NCBI RefSeq assembly: GCF_025499605.1
Contig: NZ_JAFMVC010000006.1
Coordinates: 177,258-241,257 of the forward strand
DNA: 64,000 nt
From: Carboxylicivirga litoralis
GTDB lineage: Bacteria > Bacteroidota > Bacteroidia > Bacteroidales > Marinilabiliaceae
Reading direction: 5' to 3'
Shown here one piece after another: positions 7,993 to 16,332 of this stretch (its first letter is position 1; each line of letters opens with the position of its first letter). The notes below the pieces were generated by a model. That model worked only from the letters and a program-made list of their open reading frames with translations. It made no database searches and was not told the origin of the DNA. A program made the position numbers and the translations under genes.

Positions 7993-10719
7993 TTAAAAAC
8001 GGTAACCAAGGTTCACAAAAAGGTTTAAGCCTTGTGCGTAGTAATAACGCGGTGGAAATTTATTGACATTATAGTCAGTAAAATCGAAGCGGCCCTGCTC
8101 AAAACCTCCTGTTCGCATATCCGTATTGTTCAGCACATTCTGAACCATTACATTGATACTTAAACTGTTTCTATTTTCGAAATAAATTAGTTTACCTAAA
8201 GAAACATCTAAGGTGAATTTGCTACCTAACTCTTCCTGCCCGGTAATTTCCTTAAGCTTAGCATCAATCTCTTCCTCTGTCATACCATCTGTTGGGAACT
8301 GAACAGCAGCTTCTGTTCTTCTGGTTGGCGACACATCAAGGTAGGTACGATCGTAAAAATTCCCATTGACATTGAAGAACCACATCTTCGGATGGAAATA
8401 GTCTAAACCTAAACTTCCGGCAATACTTGGTGTTCCTGCTACATGGAAATTTTTCAGATAAATGGTCTCCGTAATATCGGGCTGGCTTCCGTTATCGAAG
8501 CTGAATGTTGCTTCCGGGCGGTTGGTGTAGCGGTAATCACCCACATTACCAATAGCCGTTAAGGTGATTTGATCCGTCACCTTAGCTTCTGCACCAAATT
8601 CAACCCCACGATATTCTTTTTGAATACCTGTCATGGCCACATTCATAAAAGTGCGATAGGCATCGTGGTAATAGTTATCAATCTCCATTTGGTTATCGAG
8701 CAAAGTATAGTATGCAGTTACACGCCCTTTGAATCGTGGCAGGTTCATAATATAACCGATGTCGCCCGATTGAATAACACCATTCTCCATACCCGGTACT
8801 TCATTATCTTTAATACGTGGCGATAAATAAGCATTGTAAGGCAGAGGAGCACGAGTTTCGTAGGCTGCATTAAAAACCATAATATGGCGACCACTTAGCT
8901 TGTATTTACCTCCGGCTTTAACAGCAATATCACCAAAACGGTGCTCTTTACCTTTGCCATATGAGTTAAGCGGTGCACGACCATTACGCATGTTACCCTC
9001 ACGATAAAAACCTGTATATGTTACTTTAGCGCCATAATATACGTCCCAGTTTAAGAAGCTATGATCGTTGCGAAACCAGGCATTGGCCGAAGTAAGATGC
9101 ATCTCATAATCATAACCAAATACGTCATCTTCAGTTACTTTACGATTCGGGTTATTCAAATCGTTTTGCAGTTTATAAGAATCGCCACTAAAATCACGTT
9201 CAGCAAACTGGTCAATATCAACCCAATGCGAGCCACCTAGCAAATCCTCAACAGTTTTGTAGTGCATGCCAATAGTTTTGCGTGCTTCAATCCCTCCCAC
9301 TATCTTAAAACGCTCGTTAATGGCTGTAGATAATGTGGAGTTGAAGGTGAATTCCATGTAATCGTTATTGCGCCCTTCAATCATATAGCTGGACCCCTTC
9401 TCGGTACCATACTTATCGTTTTCGTCGTTATTCAGCTTATTAACTTCATACATTCGGTCCCAGTTAATCTGACGCATGGTCTCATCGCTTCTCCACAGGC
9501 GCTCATACATAGCTGCTATTTCAGGGTCTTCCTGGTAGCTTGGCAGGTAACGGTAGTAATCAGGACGAGGGTCTTCGGCCTTATACCAGTTTAGCGCTGT
9601 TTTCTTGTACATACTGTAGCGACCGGCAACACCTGTGGTTAGTTTAGTTTCATCATTAATCTTCCATTCGTGCGACAGAATGGCTACAGGCTCATAAGAT
9701 TTTGTTTCACGGGCATTGCGCTTTTTACCATTCTGATAGCCCCAATTGGGATTGTATAAATTATCGCCTGTTATATCGTATACCTCCTGAAACGATGCAC
9801 TTGAACTTCCGCGTTCACTTGGTGCACCAAAGGTTGTGAACGATAAACTGTGCTTGTCGTTAAATACTTTTTCTACTGCCAGCATGTACGACCAGGCATC
9901 GTAAAAAGTACCTTCAATGTAGCCTTCTTTGGCATAGCGACGCGAACCTGAAACCGTAAATGCCCAACCATTATCCATTAGTCCGGTTGAGTAAGTCCCG
10001 ATAACGCGAAAGTTATACGAACGATTGGTGTAGCTTGTGCTGATGCGTCCACCACGGGCATAATCGCTGGCACGCATATTAATATTAGTGGCACCTCCAA
10101 TGTTACCAAAGCTGTAGGTTCCCATTTCAAGGCCGTTCACCACATCTTTATTCTTAACCACATCGTTTAATCCGCCAACACTACCATAGTAGAAGCGTCC
10201 GCGTTCGGCACTGTTAAAATTAACGCCGTTAATAAAGGTTGATGTCATCTCCTGATCGTAGCCCCTAACTCTAAAACGCATTGGGCTAAAAGTGAAGCCT
10301 ACATTGCTGAGATAAACATCATCGGATGAAACCAAAAGGCCCGAAATAACCTGGTCATTATCATCCTCAATGTTAATCTCGTCTTCGCCAATAAAGAAGG
10401 CATTGACATAAGCAGTGGTTGGTTCAACTTTAATCACTCCCAGATCCAATAGCTCATTGCTTGTAATTTGTACCTCAAGAGTGATCGTTTGTATGGTTGA
10501 AGAAGAAATAATTAAGGTTTCTGTTCCTGGTACTCCTTTTAGCTCAAAGGTGCCGTTTTGATCACTTGTAGTAGAAACATTGCTTCTTTCCAGAGTGACC
10601 TTAGCTCCTTCTATTGTATTCCCCGTTTCGGCATTCACAACGACTCCTTTTAGTCCGCTGTTTTGTGCCAACAACGAAAAGCTGAGACAACATAGAGCTA
10701 ATAATGTAAGTAACTTCAT
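7993..10719 (-). CDS. TonB-dependent receptor with N-terminal carboxypeptidase-like regulatory domain
   Basis: A 908-residue outer-membrane transporter. The signal peptide (MKLLTLLALCCLSFSLLAQ) is followed by a carboxypeptidase D regulatory-like beta-sandwich (residues about 22-95, LKGVVVNAETG). The plug domain covers about 110-230 (RVRGYDQEMTSTFINGVNFN). The long barrel ends in the aromatic C-terminus GYRF expected for BAM-dependent folding. No SusD partner is adjacent, so it is not a classical sugar-uptake SusCD pair. It sits between an endonuclease I lipoprotein (25 bases upstream) and the DUF5689 lipoprotein (36 bases downstream). I infer TonB-driven import of products released by the surface nucleases, such as oligonucleotides or phosphate-containing fragments. 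The substrate is not proven by sequence. Confidence 0.9.
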   Translation of the reverse strand: MKLLTLLALCCLSFSLLAQNSGLKGVVVNAETGNTIEGAKVTLERSNVSTTSDQNGTFELKGVPGTETLIISSSTIQTITLEVQITSNELLDLGVIKVEPTTAYVNAFFIGEDEINIEDDNDQVISGLLVSSDDVYLSNVGFTFSPMRFRVRGYDQEMTSTFINGVNFNSAERGRFYYGSVGGLNDVVKNKDVVNGLEMGTYSFGNIGGATNINMRASDYARGGRISTSYTNRSYNFRVIGTYSTGLMDNGWAFTVSGSRRYAKEGYIEGTFYDAWSYMLAVEKVFNDKHSLSFTTFGAPSERGSSSASFQEVYDITGDNLYNPNWGYQNGKKRNARETKSYEPVAILSHEWKINDETKLTTGVAGRYSMYKKTALNWYKAEDPRPDYYRYLPSYQEDPEIAAMYERLWRSDETMRQINWDRMYEVNKLNNDENDKYGTEKGSSYMIEGRNNDYMEFTFNSTLSTAINERFKIVGGIEARKTIGMHYKTVEDLLGGSHWVDIDQFAERDFSGDSYKLQNDLNNPNRKVTEDDVFGYDYEMHLTSANAWFRNDHSFLNWDVYYGAKVTYTGFYREGNMRNGRAPLNSYGKGKEHRFGDIAVKAGGKYKLSGRHIMVFNAAYETRAPLPYNAYLSPRIKDNEVPGMENGVIQSGDIGYIMNLPRFKGRVTAYYTLLDNQMEIDNYYHDAYRTFMNVAMTGIQKEYRGVEFGAEAKVTDQITLTAIGNVGDYRYTNRPEATFSFDNGSQPDITETIYLKNFHVAGTPSIAGSLGLDYFHPKMWFFNVNGNFYDRTYLDVSPTRRTEAAVQFPTDGMTEEEIDAKLKEITGQEELGSKFTLDVSLGKLIYFENRNSLSINVMVQNVLNNTDMRTGGFEQGRFDFTDYNVNKFPPRYYYAQGLNLFVNLGYRF

Positions 10720-10744
10720 AAGTTGATTTTTTTCTATCCCTGAT

Positions 10745-12196
10745 TTAGTTGACTGAGAAGCTTAATTCGCTTGCCTTAACGGCAATGCCACTTTTTAGCT
10801 GCTGAGTCGATTTTAATTGCCCCCAAATTTTGTTGATAAATTCCGGATGGTCGACGTATGGATTACGGTTGTTCTGGAAATCTTCGATGTGATTGTTACG
10901 ATTTCTTTCTTTATCGCTCACCGGATCATTCTTGCTCCACTCTAAAAACATATTGATGGCCCATTGCTCCATTCCATAAGCGTCACTACTGAAGACTGCA
11001 TTATCCCAACCGGCAATTCGGTCATCATAGCGAGTAACAAAATAGAAGTAGATGCGGGCAAAGTCACCTTTGTATTCATCGATAGGTTCGAAAACAGTGC
11101 CTGAATACCCAAGGTCGCTACGAGCAGAGCCAACCAAAGAACCATTTGAGGAATCCCAGCTTGCACTACCAACTTCGCCAAAAGGATAATTACTACGCAT
11201 ACTATTGACGTAGCCGTCTGTTGGTACCAAATGCACCATGTCGTCATGCATTGGCTGAGCATCATTAAACCAACTCTTAGGCACTGAGTGTTCGCGGTTA
11301 TAACAACTTCCTTCGCCAGAATAGTTTCCGCATTGGTCACTTCCCGGACTATAAGTATATGCTTCCGGCCCGTTGGGATTATCTGAATACATATCCCAGA
11401 TTGTGCCATCTGGGCGTATATCGGATTTTTTGTAGATATCCCATAAATCACCATAACTTCTGTCTCTAAAACCACTTGAAATAATATCTCCCAAGGTCGA
11501 TTTTAGCTCGAGACCTGTTTTGCCAGAAGCATCAGCATAATAGCCAGTGTAAGTGGCATTATCACCAGCCTGAAATTTGATGGTTAATGCAGTACCAGGA
11601 GCAATTGATGGATTATCGGCAGCCAGCACATTTTCTTCAGTCTGAACCGCTCCATCACCATCAGTATATGTCAAAGTTACCGTTATTGGGCCCTTTACAA
11701 AATAACCAAAACGTGTTTCGGTTGATGGATAACTCAGACTTCCATCGGCACTTGTGATAACCGTTGAATAGTTGGTATAATCCGCTTTAAAATCATCGGC
11801 ATAAACCACTTTAACACCAAAGTTGGCCTGTGTAACTGTTATGTTTAAACTACTGGTTTGCTGGTCACTCACTGTGAAGCTTTGCTTTCCTCCATATAAT
11901 GGCTGTTCAAAAGCGGGAGTTACTAACTCAGAGTAAACAACAGCATCGTAGTCTCCACCCGCTAAATCCAACTGACTTGGCAGGTTTTCTAAATCGGTAA
12001 ATTCCTTTATTACTTCTCCCTCTGAATTCCTGATTTCCAGCAGGTGATTATCTAACAATGAAGCATTAATGCCTTTCAGGTCAAAGTTTAAATGAACTTC
12101 ATTGGTGGGTTCTGTTTTTGCTACATCCTCTTTATCGCAGGCAACAAAACCTAAAACAAATAGCACCAACAGAAGCTGACAGACTGATTTATTCAT
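10745..12196 (-). CDS. endonuclease I (EndA/NucM-type) lipoprotein with N-terminal DUF4493 domain
   Basis: A 483-residue lipoprotein with lipobox FVAC (Cys20), then DKEDVAKTE, compatible with surface display. Residues about 30-215 form a DUF4493 domain homologous to that of the lipoprotein at 4292-6046 (PLYGG, NFGVKVVYADDF, STETRFGYFVKG). The C-terminal half is endonuclease I, a His-Me finger nuclease: CYNREHSVPKSWF near residue 300, DDMVHLVPTDGYVNSMRSN, and ERNRNNHIEDFQNNRNPYVDHP. Members cut double-stranded DNA non-specifically in the periplasm or medium. It is the first gene of the six-gene locus that ends at 2062. The promoter and operator-like palindrome at 12342-12383 lie upstream. Confidence 0.92.
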   Translation of the reverse strand: MNKSVCQLLLVLFVLGFVACDKEDVAKTEPTNEVHLNFDLKGINASLLDNHLLEIRNSEGEVIKEFTDLENLPSQLDLAGGDYDAVVYSELVTPAFEQPLYGGKQSFTVSDQQTSSLNITVTQANFGVKVVYADDFKADYTNYSTVITSADGSLSYPSTETRFGYFVKGPITVTLTYTDGDGAVQTEENVLAADNPSIAPGTALTIKFQAGDNATYTGYYADASGKTGLELKSTLGDIISSGFRDRSYGDLWDIYKKSDIRPDGTIWDMYSDNPNGPEAYTYSPGSDQCGNYSGEGSCYNREHSVPKSWFNDAQPMHDDMVHLVPTDGYVNSMRSNYPFGEVGSASWDSSNGSLVGSARSDLGYSGTVFEPIDEYKGDFARIYFYFVTRYDDRIAGWDNAVFSSDAYGMEQWAINMFLEWSKNDPVSDKERNRNNHIEDFQNNRNPYVDHPEFINKIWGQLKSTQQLKSGIAVKASELSFSVN

Positions 12197-12262
12197 TTTG
12201 TTTAAATTATAGATGTGTGTTTAGTATAAACGTATCTTACTGATTACCACAATGCACATCAA

Positions 12263-12284
12263 AATCGAATAAACCGGTTCGATT
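12263..12284 (-). promoter_or_regulatory. hairpin in the probable leader of the nuclease locus
   Basis: Arms AATCGAA (12263-12269) and TTCGATT (12278-12284) flank an AACCGGTT palindrome, about 70 bases upstream of the endonuclease I start and downstream of the candidate transcription start. It could be a leader stem; no T-run follows it. Confidence 0.3.
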
Positions 12285-12341
12285 GGGTTAGGTTATTCTA
12301 TGTCAATGACATTTTATATCGGTAATTTTTTTCATGCGCAA

Positions 12342-12373
12342 CAAAGTAATGTAATTCTTTGCATTAGACCAAA
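12342..12373 (-). promoter_or_regulatory. candidate promoter of the nuclease/TonB locus
   Basis: On the minus strand TTTG (12370-12373), 20 bases, then TTACTTTG (12342-12349), one mismatch from TAnnTTTG. Start of transcription would be near 12335, with a leader of about 140 bases. The -33 element lies inside the palindrome at 12366-12383. Confidence 0.4.
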
Positions 12374-12383
12374 CGGTCGGTCT
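12366..12383. promoter_or_regulatory. operator-like palindrome (TetR-type appearance)
   Basis: AGACCAAACGGTCGGTCT is an imperfect 18-bp palindrome: 7 of 9 half-site positions match, with perfect AGACC/GGTCT ends. It resembles operators of TetR-family repressors in length and in the GACC/GGTC core. It covers the candidate -33 box of the nuclease locus, a position suited to repression. No TetR gene is in the window. Confidence 0.4.
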
Positions 12384-12596
12384 GTATTTTTTAAAACTTA
12401 ATAGTTAATTAACCCGAACCATTTAAAGACAGAATAACAGAGGAATAAAAATTAATTTAATAGTCAATAAATTTTAATGCAGTGGTCAGAAGTTAACAAA
12501 AAAGAACTAATAATTTAACCATAATAAAACCAATAAGCCTTCTATACAAACCTTATATTTATAACAAATATTAAGAATACTTTTTACAACATTCCT

Positions 12597-12628
12597 TTTG
12601 GCTTTCCTCAATTAAGTATTTATTTTCG
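12597..12628 (+). promoter_or_regulatory. candidate promoter for the small outer-membrane barrel gene
   Basis: TTTG (12597-12600), 20 bases, TATTTTCG (12621-12628), one mismatch from TAnnTTTG; the ATG is 28 bases further. Confidence 0.4.
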
Positions 12629-12656
12629 AAGACATTTCTAACCTCACAATTCGTTT

Positions 12657-13211
12657 ATGAAAAACCTATGCATTACCCTGCTTTTACTAATGTCTCAATT
12701 AGTGCTGTTTGCCCAAGACAATAGCTTTAACCAACAAAAAGGATTCATCATTGGTGCCAACGCTTACTCCTTTCATTCTAAAAGTTTTGAACTATCGCCT
12801 ATGATTGGCTATAAATTCAACAAGCTGGTAGTGTTTACTCACTACGGAAAACGCAGCACATTTCAAGAAAACGATATTGCCACATCGGCAGATGATTTGG
12901 ATTACTACCGAAACGTTCTCGCTATTGGCTGTCAGATATATCCCTACAAAAATCTCAAAAAGACTAGGATGTTTTATCAAATACATTTCAGCTATAAGTG
13001 GGCCGATGATAAATATTACGATAGTAAATTTTACATGTGCAACTTCGGAGCAGGGGTAGAAACTACCATTTTTAAGAAACTTACAACAAGTTGCAATGCT
13101 TTTTTAGGTATAGGTCATGAAGAGCCTCATGCCTATAAACCTGGCGATGCCAGTGGAATTGTATATGACTTTGGAGCCGCTATTTCAGTCCGGTATTATT
13201 TGACTAAATAA
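12657..13211 (+). CDS. small predicted outer-membrane beta-barrel protein
   Basis: A 184-residue protein with a clear signal peptide (MKNLCITLLLLMSQLVLFAQ). The mature part has alternating hydrophobic/polar strands with aromatic belts (FIIGANAYSFHSK, FELSPMIGYKFNKLVVFTHYG, RMFYQIHFSYKW, SGIVYDFGAAISVRYYL), as in 8-stranded OmpA/OmpW-like porins of Bacteroidota. The exact family and ligand are not recognised. It stands alone between the divergent nuclease locus and the convergent LRR gene, with a bidirectional terminator at 13217-13244. Confidence 0.75.
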   Translation: MKNLCITLLLLMSQLVLFAQDNSFNQQKGFIIGANAYSFHSKSFELSPMIGYKFNKLVVFTHYGKRSTFQENDIATSADDLDYYRNVLAIGCQIYPYKNLKKTRMFYQIHFSYKWADDKYYDSKFYMCNFGAGVETTIFKKLTTSCNAFLGIGHEEPHAYKPGDASGIVYDFGAAISVRYYLTK

Positions 13212-13216
13212 ACACA

Positions 13217-13244
13217 AAAGCCACCCCATAACGAGGTGGCTTTT
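13217..13244. terminator. bidirectional rho-independent terminator
   Basis: AAAAGCCACC (13217-13226) and GGTGGCTTTT (13235-13244) form a perfect 10-bp stem between two convergent genes, with T-runs in both directions. It is almost the same hairpin as the one at 16255-16281. Confidence 0.85.
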
Positions 13245-13266
13245 AATAATAAACGGTATACTGTTT

Positions 13267-14709
13267 CTACATCTTAATCTTGCAATCAGGCAATAATTTC
13301 GAAAGCTTATCAAGCTCACTTTGAGGAAGCGGGTTCCCCTTAAGAATTAGTGTCTTCAATTCTTTACAGTTGGCTATTTCATCAGGGATACTTTTGATTT
13401 GGTTTTTAGATAAATCCAGTTTCTTCAACTGAGTCAACTGACCAATTTCTTCAGGAACACTTTCAATATTCTGATTCTTAAAATATATCTGATTTAATTG
13501 AGTCAACTCACACACTTCTTCCGGAAACTCACCTAGTTTATTAAATGACATATACATTAACATATAACCTTGTGTGGCTGTATGCGATACCATGCCTTCG
13601 TATTTATTTAACTCACCAGAAGCAATTGCTTTATCCTGCGCATCTTTTGCTGCTGCATACTCCTCCATTTGTTGCTTTGAATTATAGGCACTATAATCGC
13701 TCTTAAATGCCTCATAAGCTTCCAGTCCGCGGTTTTCAACCACTACCTTACGCTCAGTTAAATCAACTTCTGCATCTTTGTTTAACAGATAGTAGGCGTT
13801 TTGTTCGTTACAACGATCACGTAGAACCTCCCATTTCATGGTACGGTTATTAGAAGTGCCCGAGTAAATATTAAGTGCTTTATTCACTTGCACAATGGCC
13901 TCATTATATTGGTGCATGTAAGCATATGCTAAAGCCATATTGGCACGTAGAGTAGCTGCCACTTTTTTGTTAATGCGCGATTTGCGATCGTTCAGGTTGG
14001 TCTGCTCCAGCTCTTTTCCCCAGGCAGCAATGGCCTTCTCCAGTGTGGCTTTTGCCTCCACATTCTGATAATCAGCATTCAGCAGTTTATAAGCCTCAGC
14101 AGTCTCTTGTGCTACCGTTTGTAAGGCATCGTAGTTATGCTCTTTGCTGGTTTTTGGGTAGAACACCTCAATTTCTTCAGGCACATAACGGAACATCACC
14201 GACTTATTTACAAAATCCTGGGCATTGGCCTGTATATGTGCAAATTCATCCGCTGCAACAATTTCCTTGTAAGCCTCACCTTGCTTTTTCCAAACATCAA
14301 CCAATATGGCTTCCAGAAAATAACAATCGTCTTTACCAAACATGGTGCTTGAATTGCCTGCTTCAGACGTTTTTTTGCTAAATAATACTTTGCCAGCATT
14401 ATCTGTAATGCGCAAAATGCCCGATGGTGTTTTGTGCTTTACCTCGTAGTAATAATTCTCAATCACTTTGGCATCTTTAAGGCTGGCCCCTTTGGCTTTA
14501 CACAGGTTGGCCCCTTTGTGCATCGTTTTGTCGCCCATCGTAATGTCGGTGTGAGCCACTTCGGCCTTAATCTGACTCCAGTCGATGTCTTTAACCGGAA
14601 TTCGCGGATAAGTTAAATAAGATGTTTCGGCTTTAAATTCATCAATTCTTTGTGCAGTAGCTGCAAGACCTATTAGTCCCAGCATCATTCCCAATACTAT
14701 TTTTTTCAT
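13267..14709 (-). CDS. secreted leucine-rich-repeat protein with helical N-terminal region
   Basis: A 480-residue protein with a signal peptide cleaved near MKKIVLGMMLGLIGLAATA-Q. The middle (about residues 190-330) is rich in Ala and amphipathic helices (TLRANMALAYAYMHQYNEAIVQVNKALNIY is TPR-like). The C-terminus (about 395-480) holds three to four leucine-rich repeats of about 23 residues (VCELTQLNQIYFKNQNIESVPEEIGQLTQLKKLDLSKN and so on), the plant/Ras-suppressor type common in Bacteroidota. There is no enzyme motif. It is probably a periplasmic or surface scaffold or peptide-binding protein; its role is unknown. It is monocistronic: the next upstream gene is about 300 bases away behind its own terminator. 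Confidence 0.75.
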   Translation of the reverse strand: MKKIVLGMMLGLIGLAATAQRIDEFKAETSYLTYPRIPVKDIDWSQIKAEVAHTDITMGDKTMHKGANLCKAKGASLKDAKVIENYYYEVKHKTPSGILRITDNAGKVLFSKKTSEAGNSSTMFGKDDCYFLEAILVDVWKKQGEAYKEIVAADEFAHIQANAQDFVNKSVMFRYVPEEIEVFYPKTSKEHNYDALQTVAQETAEAYKLLNADYQNVEAKATLEKAIAAWGKELEQTNLNDRKSRINKKVAATLRANMALAYAYMHQYNEAIVQVNKALNIYSGTSNNRTMKWEVLRDRCNEQNAYYLLNKDAEVDLTERKVVVENRGLEAYEAFKSDYSAYNSKQQMEEYAAAKDAQDKAIASGELNKYEGMVSHTATQGYMLMYMSFNKLGEFPEEVCELTQLNQIYFKNQNIESVPEEIGQLTQLKKLDLSKNQIKSIPDEIANCKELKTLILKGNPLPQSELDKLSKLLPDCKIKM

Positions 14710-14939
14710 TTAATTGTTTTATAAAGAACTTAAGCCCTCCTACATATCCTTCCCCAAAAGATAAGTCATCACAGGTGCGTACTAGCTCTATAAGGTTATA
14801 GCCCTTTCTACTGACTCAAAATCCTTAGGTTACAAAAAGTTATACCGAACATTACAAGCAAATATTCTAAATTGTCATATACTGGATGTTAACATCAAAT
14901 TCGCAGTTACAAACACATCATAAATGCGTCCATTAAACG
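14710..14939. other. gene-free stretch upstream of the LRR gene
   Basis: AT-rich DNA between the LRR gene start and the terminator at 14940-14964. It should hold the LRR promoter, but I see no convincing TAnnTTTG box, and no ORF or repeat. Confidence 0.5.
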
Positions 14940-14964
14940 AAAAAAAACATCTCTATAACGAGAT
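14940..14964 (-). terminator. terminator of the PHP phosphoesterase gene
   Basis: CATCTC (14947-14952) and GAGATG (14959-14964) form the stem; on the minus strand seven T follow. The loop and right arm (ATAACGAGATGGCT) look like a diverged copy of the 13217 hairpin. Confidence 0.7.
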
Positions 14965-15013
14965 GGCTCTTCGAACAGCGGCATTAACTTTATCAGCTAT
15001 TCTGCCTGTTGTT

Positions 15014-16120
15014 TTACATCAAATCTGTTTCAAGGTTCTTAAACATTCCTGTGTGACAATTATCCACTGTAACTTTAAAAGATTCAGCATCCTTGTCAAG
15101 ACGAATAACAATGGTTTTTCGAGGTTGAAGCACAAACTTATCGGGTGCCCCATTACCAATGGTTTCGTTACTGAATGAGAATTGAATATCACTCAAATTT
15201 GTGAACTCCATATATTGATACTTATCGTCAGTATAAAAAGCTGGTTGAAGGCTAACGGAAGCGTCAAACAACTGCTTTATCAAATCTTCCGGACCTGCCA
15301 ATTGCTGTTCAAACCAGGCAATGGTGCGGGCCGATTCAATCGCTTCACGAACACCATTCTGTGTTCTCTCCTTTGCGAATAACAAAGTCATTGGACGATG
15401 CGCTGTTTTAACATCATAGGTATAAGCACTTACGCCATGAATGTCACTATTAGCAAAAACTGCCAGGTTATAATCGATACACCACTGCAATACAATGGGA
15501 TACCATTCATTGTAGTTCATCACTTCCATCCCCTGGATGAGCCCCTCTTTAATCAGCTTTTCATGTACTTCATAAATCAGACAAGTATCGGGCTGCTGAG
15601 CCTTCCAGCCGGGATGATTCCAGATCATTAAGGCTTTTTGTTTTTTAACCATTTTAAAAACCTCATCAACCTGCCCCTGATGAAGCGTATCTGCATCATT
15701 AATAAATAATGCATTTAAATGTCCCGGTGGCATTTGGCGCGTTATCTCTGATGCTTTTATGAGTATGATATTTTTCTTTTGCGCCTCATTTACTGCCAGG
15801 TTATAGGAATGATTATGTCCTTTGCTCATAAAATCCTGATGTGGCCGATACTCCAGGTGGTCAGTAATGGCCATTACATCTATGCCTTCGGTCCAGCACT
15901 CCTGCACACGGATAGTTGGCCAGACTAATCCATCGGAAAAAACAGTGTGAATATGAAAATCACCTTTAAGCGTCTGGAAACCTTCAATGTCAGGTATGAT
16001 TATGTTTTTGCGCTGCGCTTTTTTCTCCAGGCCTAGCTGGATATTATTCGCATTTTGTTGAGCCCATATCGAACTCCCGCAAAATAAACTGGCAATAAGA
16101 AATAAATGTAATTTTTTCAT
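15014..16120 (-). CDS. secreted PHP-domain metal-dependent phosphoesterase
   Basis: A 368-residue protein with a signal peptide (LIASLFCGSSIWA-Q). PHP motifs: FHIHTVFSDG (His56 and His58, motif I), AITDHLEYRPH (motif II), ASEITRQMPPGHLNALF (motif III, with Glu and His), WNHPGW, and FANSDIHG (motif IV, Asp-x-His). All expected metal ligands are present, so a trinuclear metal phosphoesterase or hydrolase is likely. The C-terminal about 80 residues form a small beta-rich domain (VSLQPAFYTDD ... FVLQPRKTIVIRL). Bacteroidota encode many such exported PHP proteins; the substrate is unknown. It is a single gene between two terminators. Confidence 0.87.
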   Translation of the reverse strand: MKKLHLFLIASLFCGSSIWAQQNANNIQLGLEKKAQRKNIIIPDIEGFQTLKGDFHIHTVFSDGLVWPTIRVQECWTEGIDVMAITDHLEYRPHQDFMSKGHNHSYNLAVNEAQKKNIILIKASEITRQMPPGHLNALFINDADTLHQGQVDEVFKMVKKQKALMIWNHPGWKAQQPDTCLIYEVHEKLIKEGLIQGMEVMNYNEWYPIVLQWCIDYNLAVFANSDIHGVSAYTYDVKTAHRPMTLLFAKERTQNGVREAIESARTIAWFEQQLAGPEDLIKQLFDASVSLQPAFYTDDKYQYMEFTNLSDIQFSFSNETIGNGAPDKFVLQPRKTIVIRLDKDAESFKVTVDNCHTGMFKNLETDLM

Positions 16121-16251
16121 CTTTTAATAGTTAGCTGATACTACAGTAAAAGTAAGAAACCATTTGAGTTAATCAATGAAATAATAAATTAACAGGCTCC
16201 TCGTGCATCTTTCAAACTCCCGGTTATTAATCATGTATAAGAAGATATACC

Positions 16252-16281
16252 AAAAAAGCCACCCCAAAACGAGGTGGCTTT
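16252..16281 (-). terminator. terminator of the mutA-mutB operon
   Basis: AAAGCCACC (16255-16263) and GGTGGCTTT (16273-16281) form the stem, and six T follow on the minus strand. It is nearly the same sequence as the terminator at 13217-13244. Confidence 0.85.
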
Positions 16282-16303
16282 CTTATATCTGTTTCGTCAA
16301 CAG

Positions 16304-16331
16304 ACTACTGCCTACTGACTAAAAACTAATC
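16304..16331. repeat. heptad-periodic degenerate repeat at the mutB 3' end
   Basis: Reads as consecutive 7-base units ACTACTG CCTACTG ACTAAAA ACTAATC, running up to the mutB stop codon. The same type of unit appears at 18506-18540 and 18900-18948. Confidence 0.55.
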
Positions 16332-16332
16332 A

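Noticed and set aside
7993..10719. SusC of a polysaccharide utilisation locus
   Set aside because: No SusD gene and no glycoside hydrolase nearby; neighbours are nucleases and adhesin-like lipoproteins.
10942..11475. 177-codon open frame overlapping endonuclease I in another frame of the same strand
   Set aside because: Lies wholly within a well-supported nuclease gene, and its translation has no domain or signal.
12263..12290. GGTTCGATT word resembling a tRNA T-loop
   Set aside because: No acceptor, D or anticodon stems can be built around it; it is better explained as a small hairpin in a leader.
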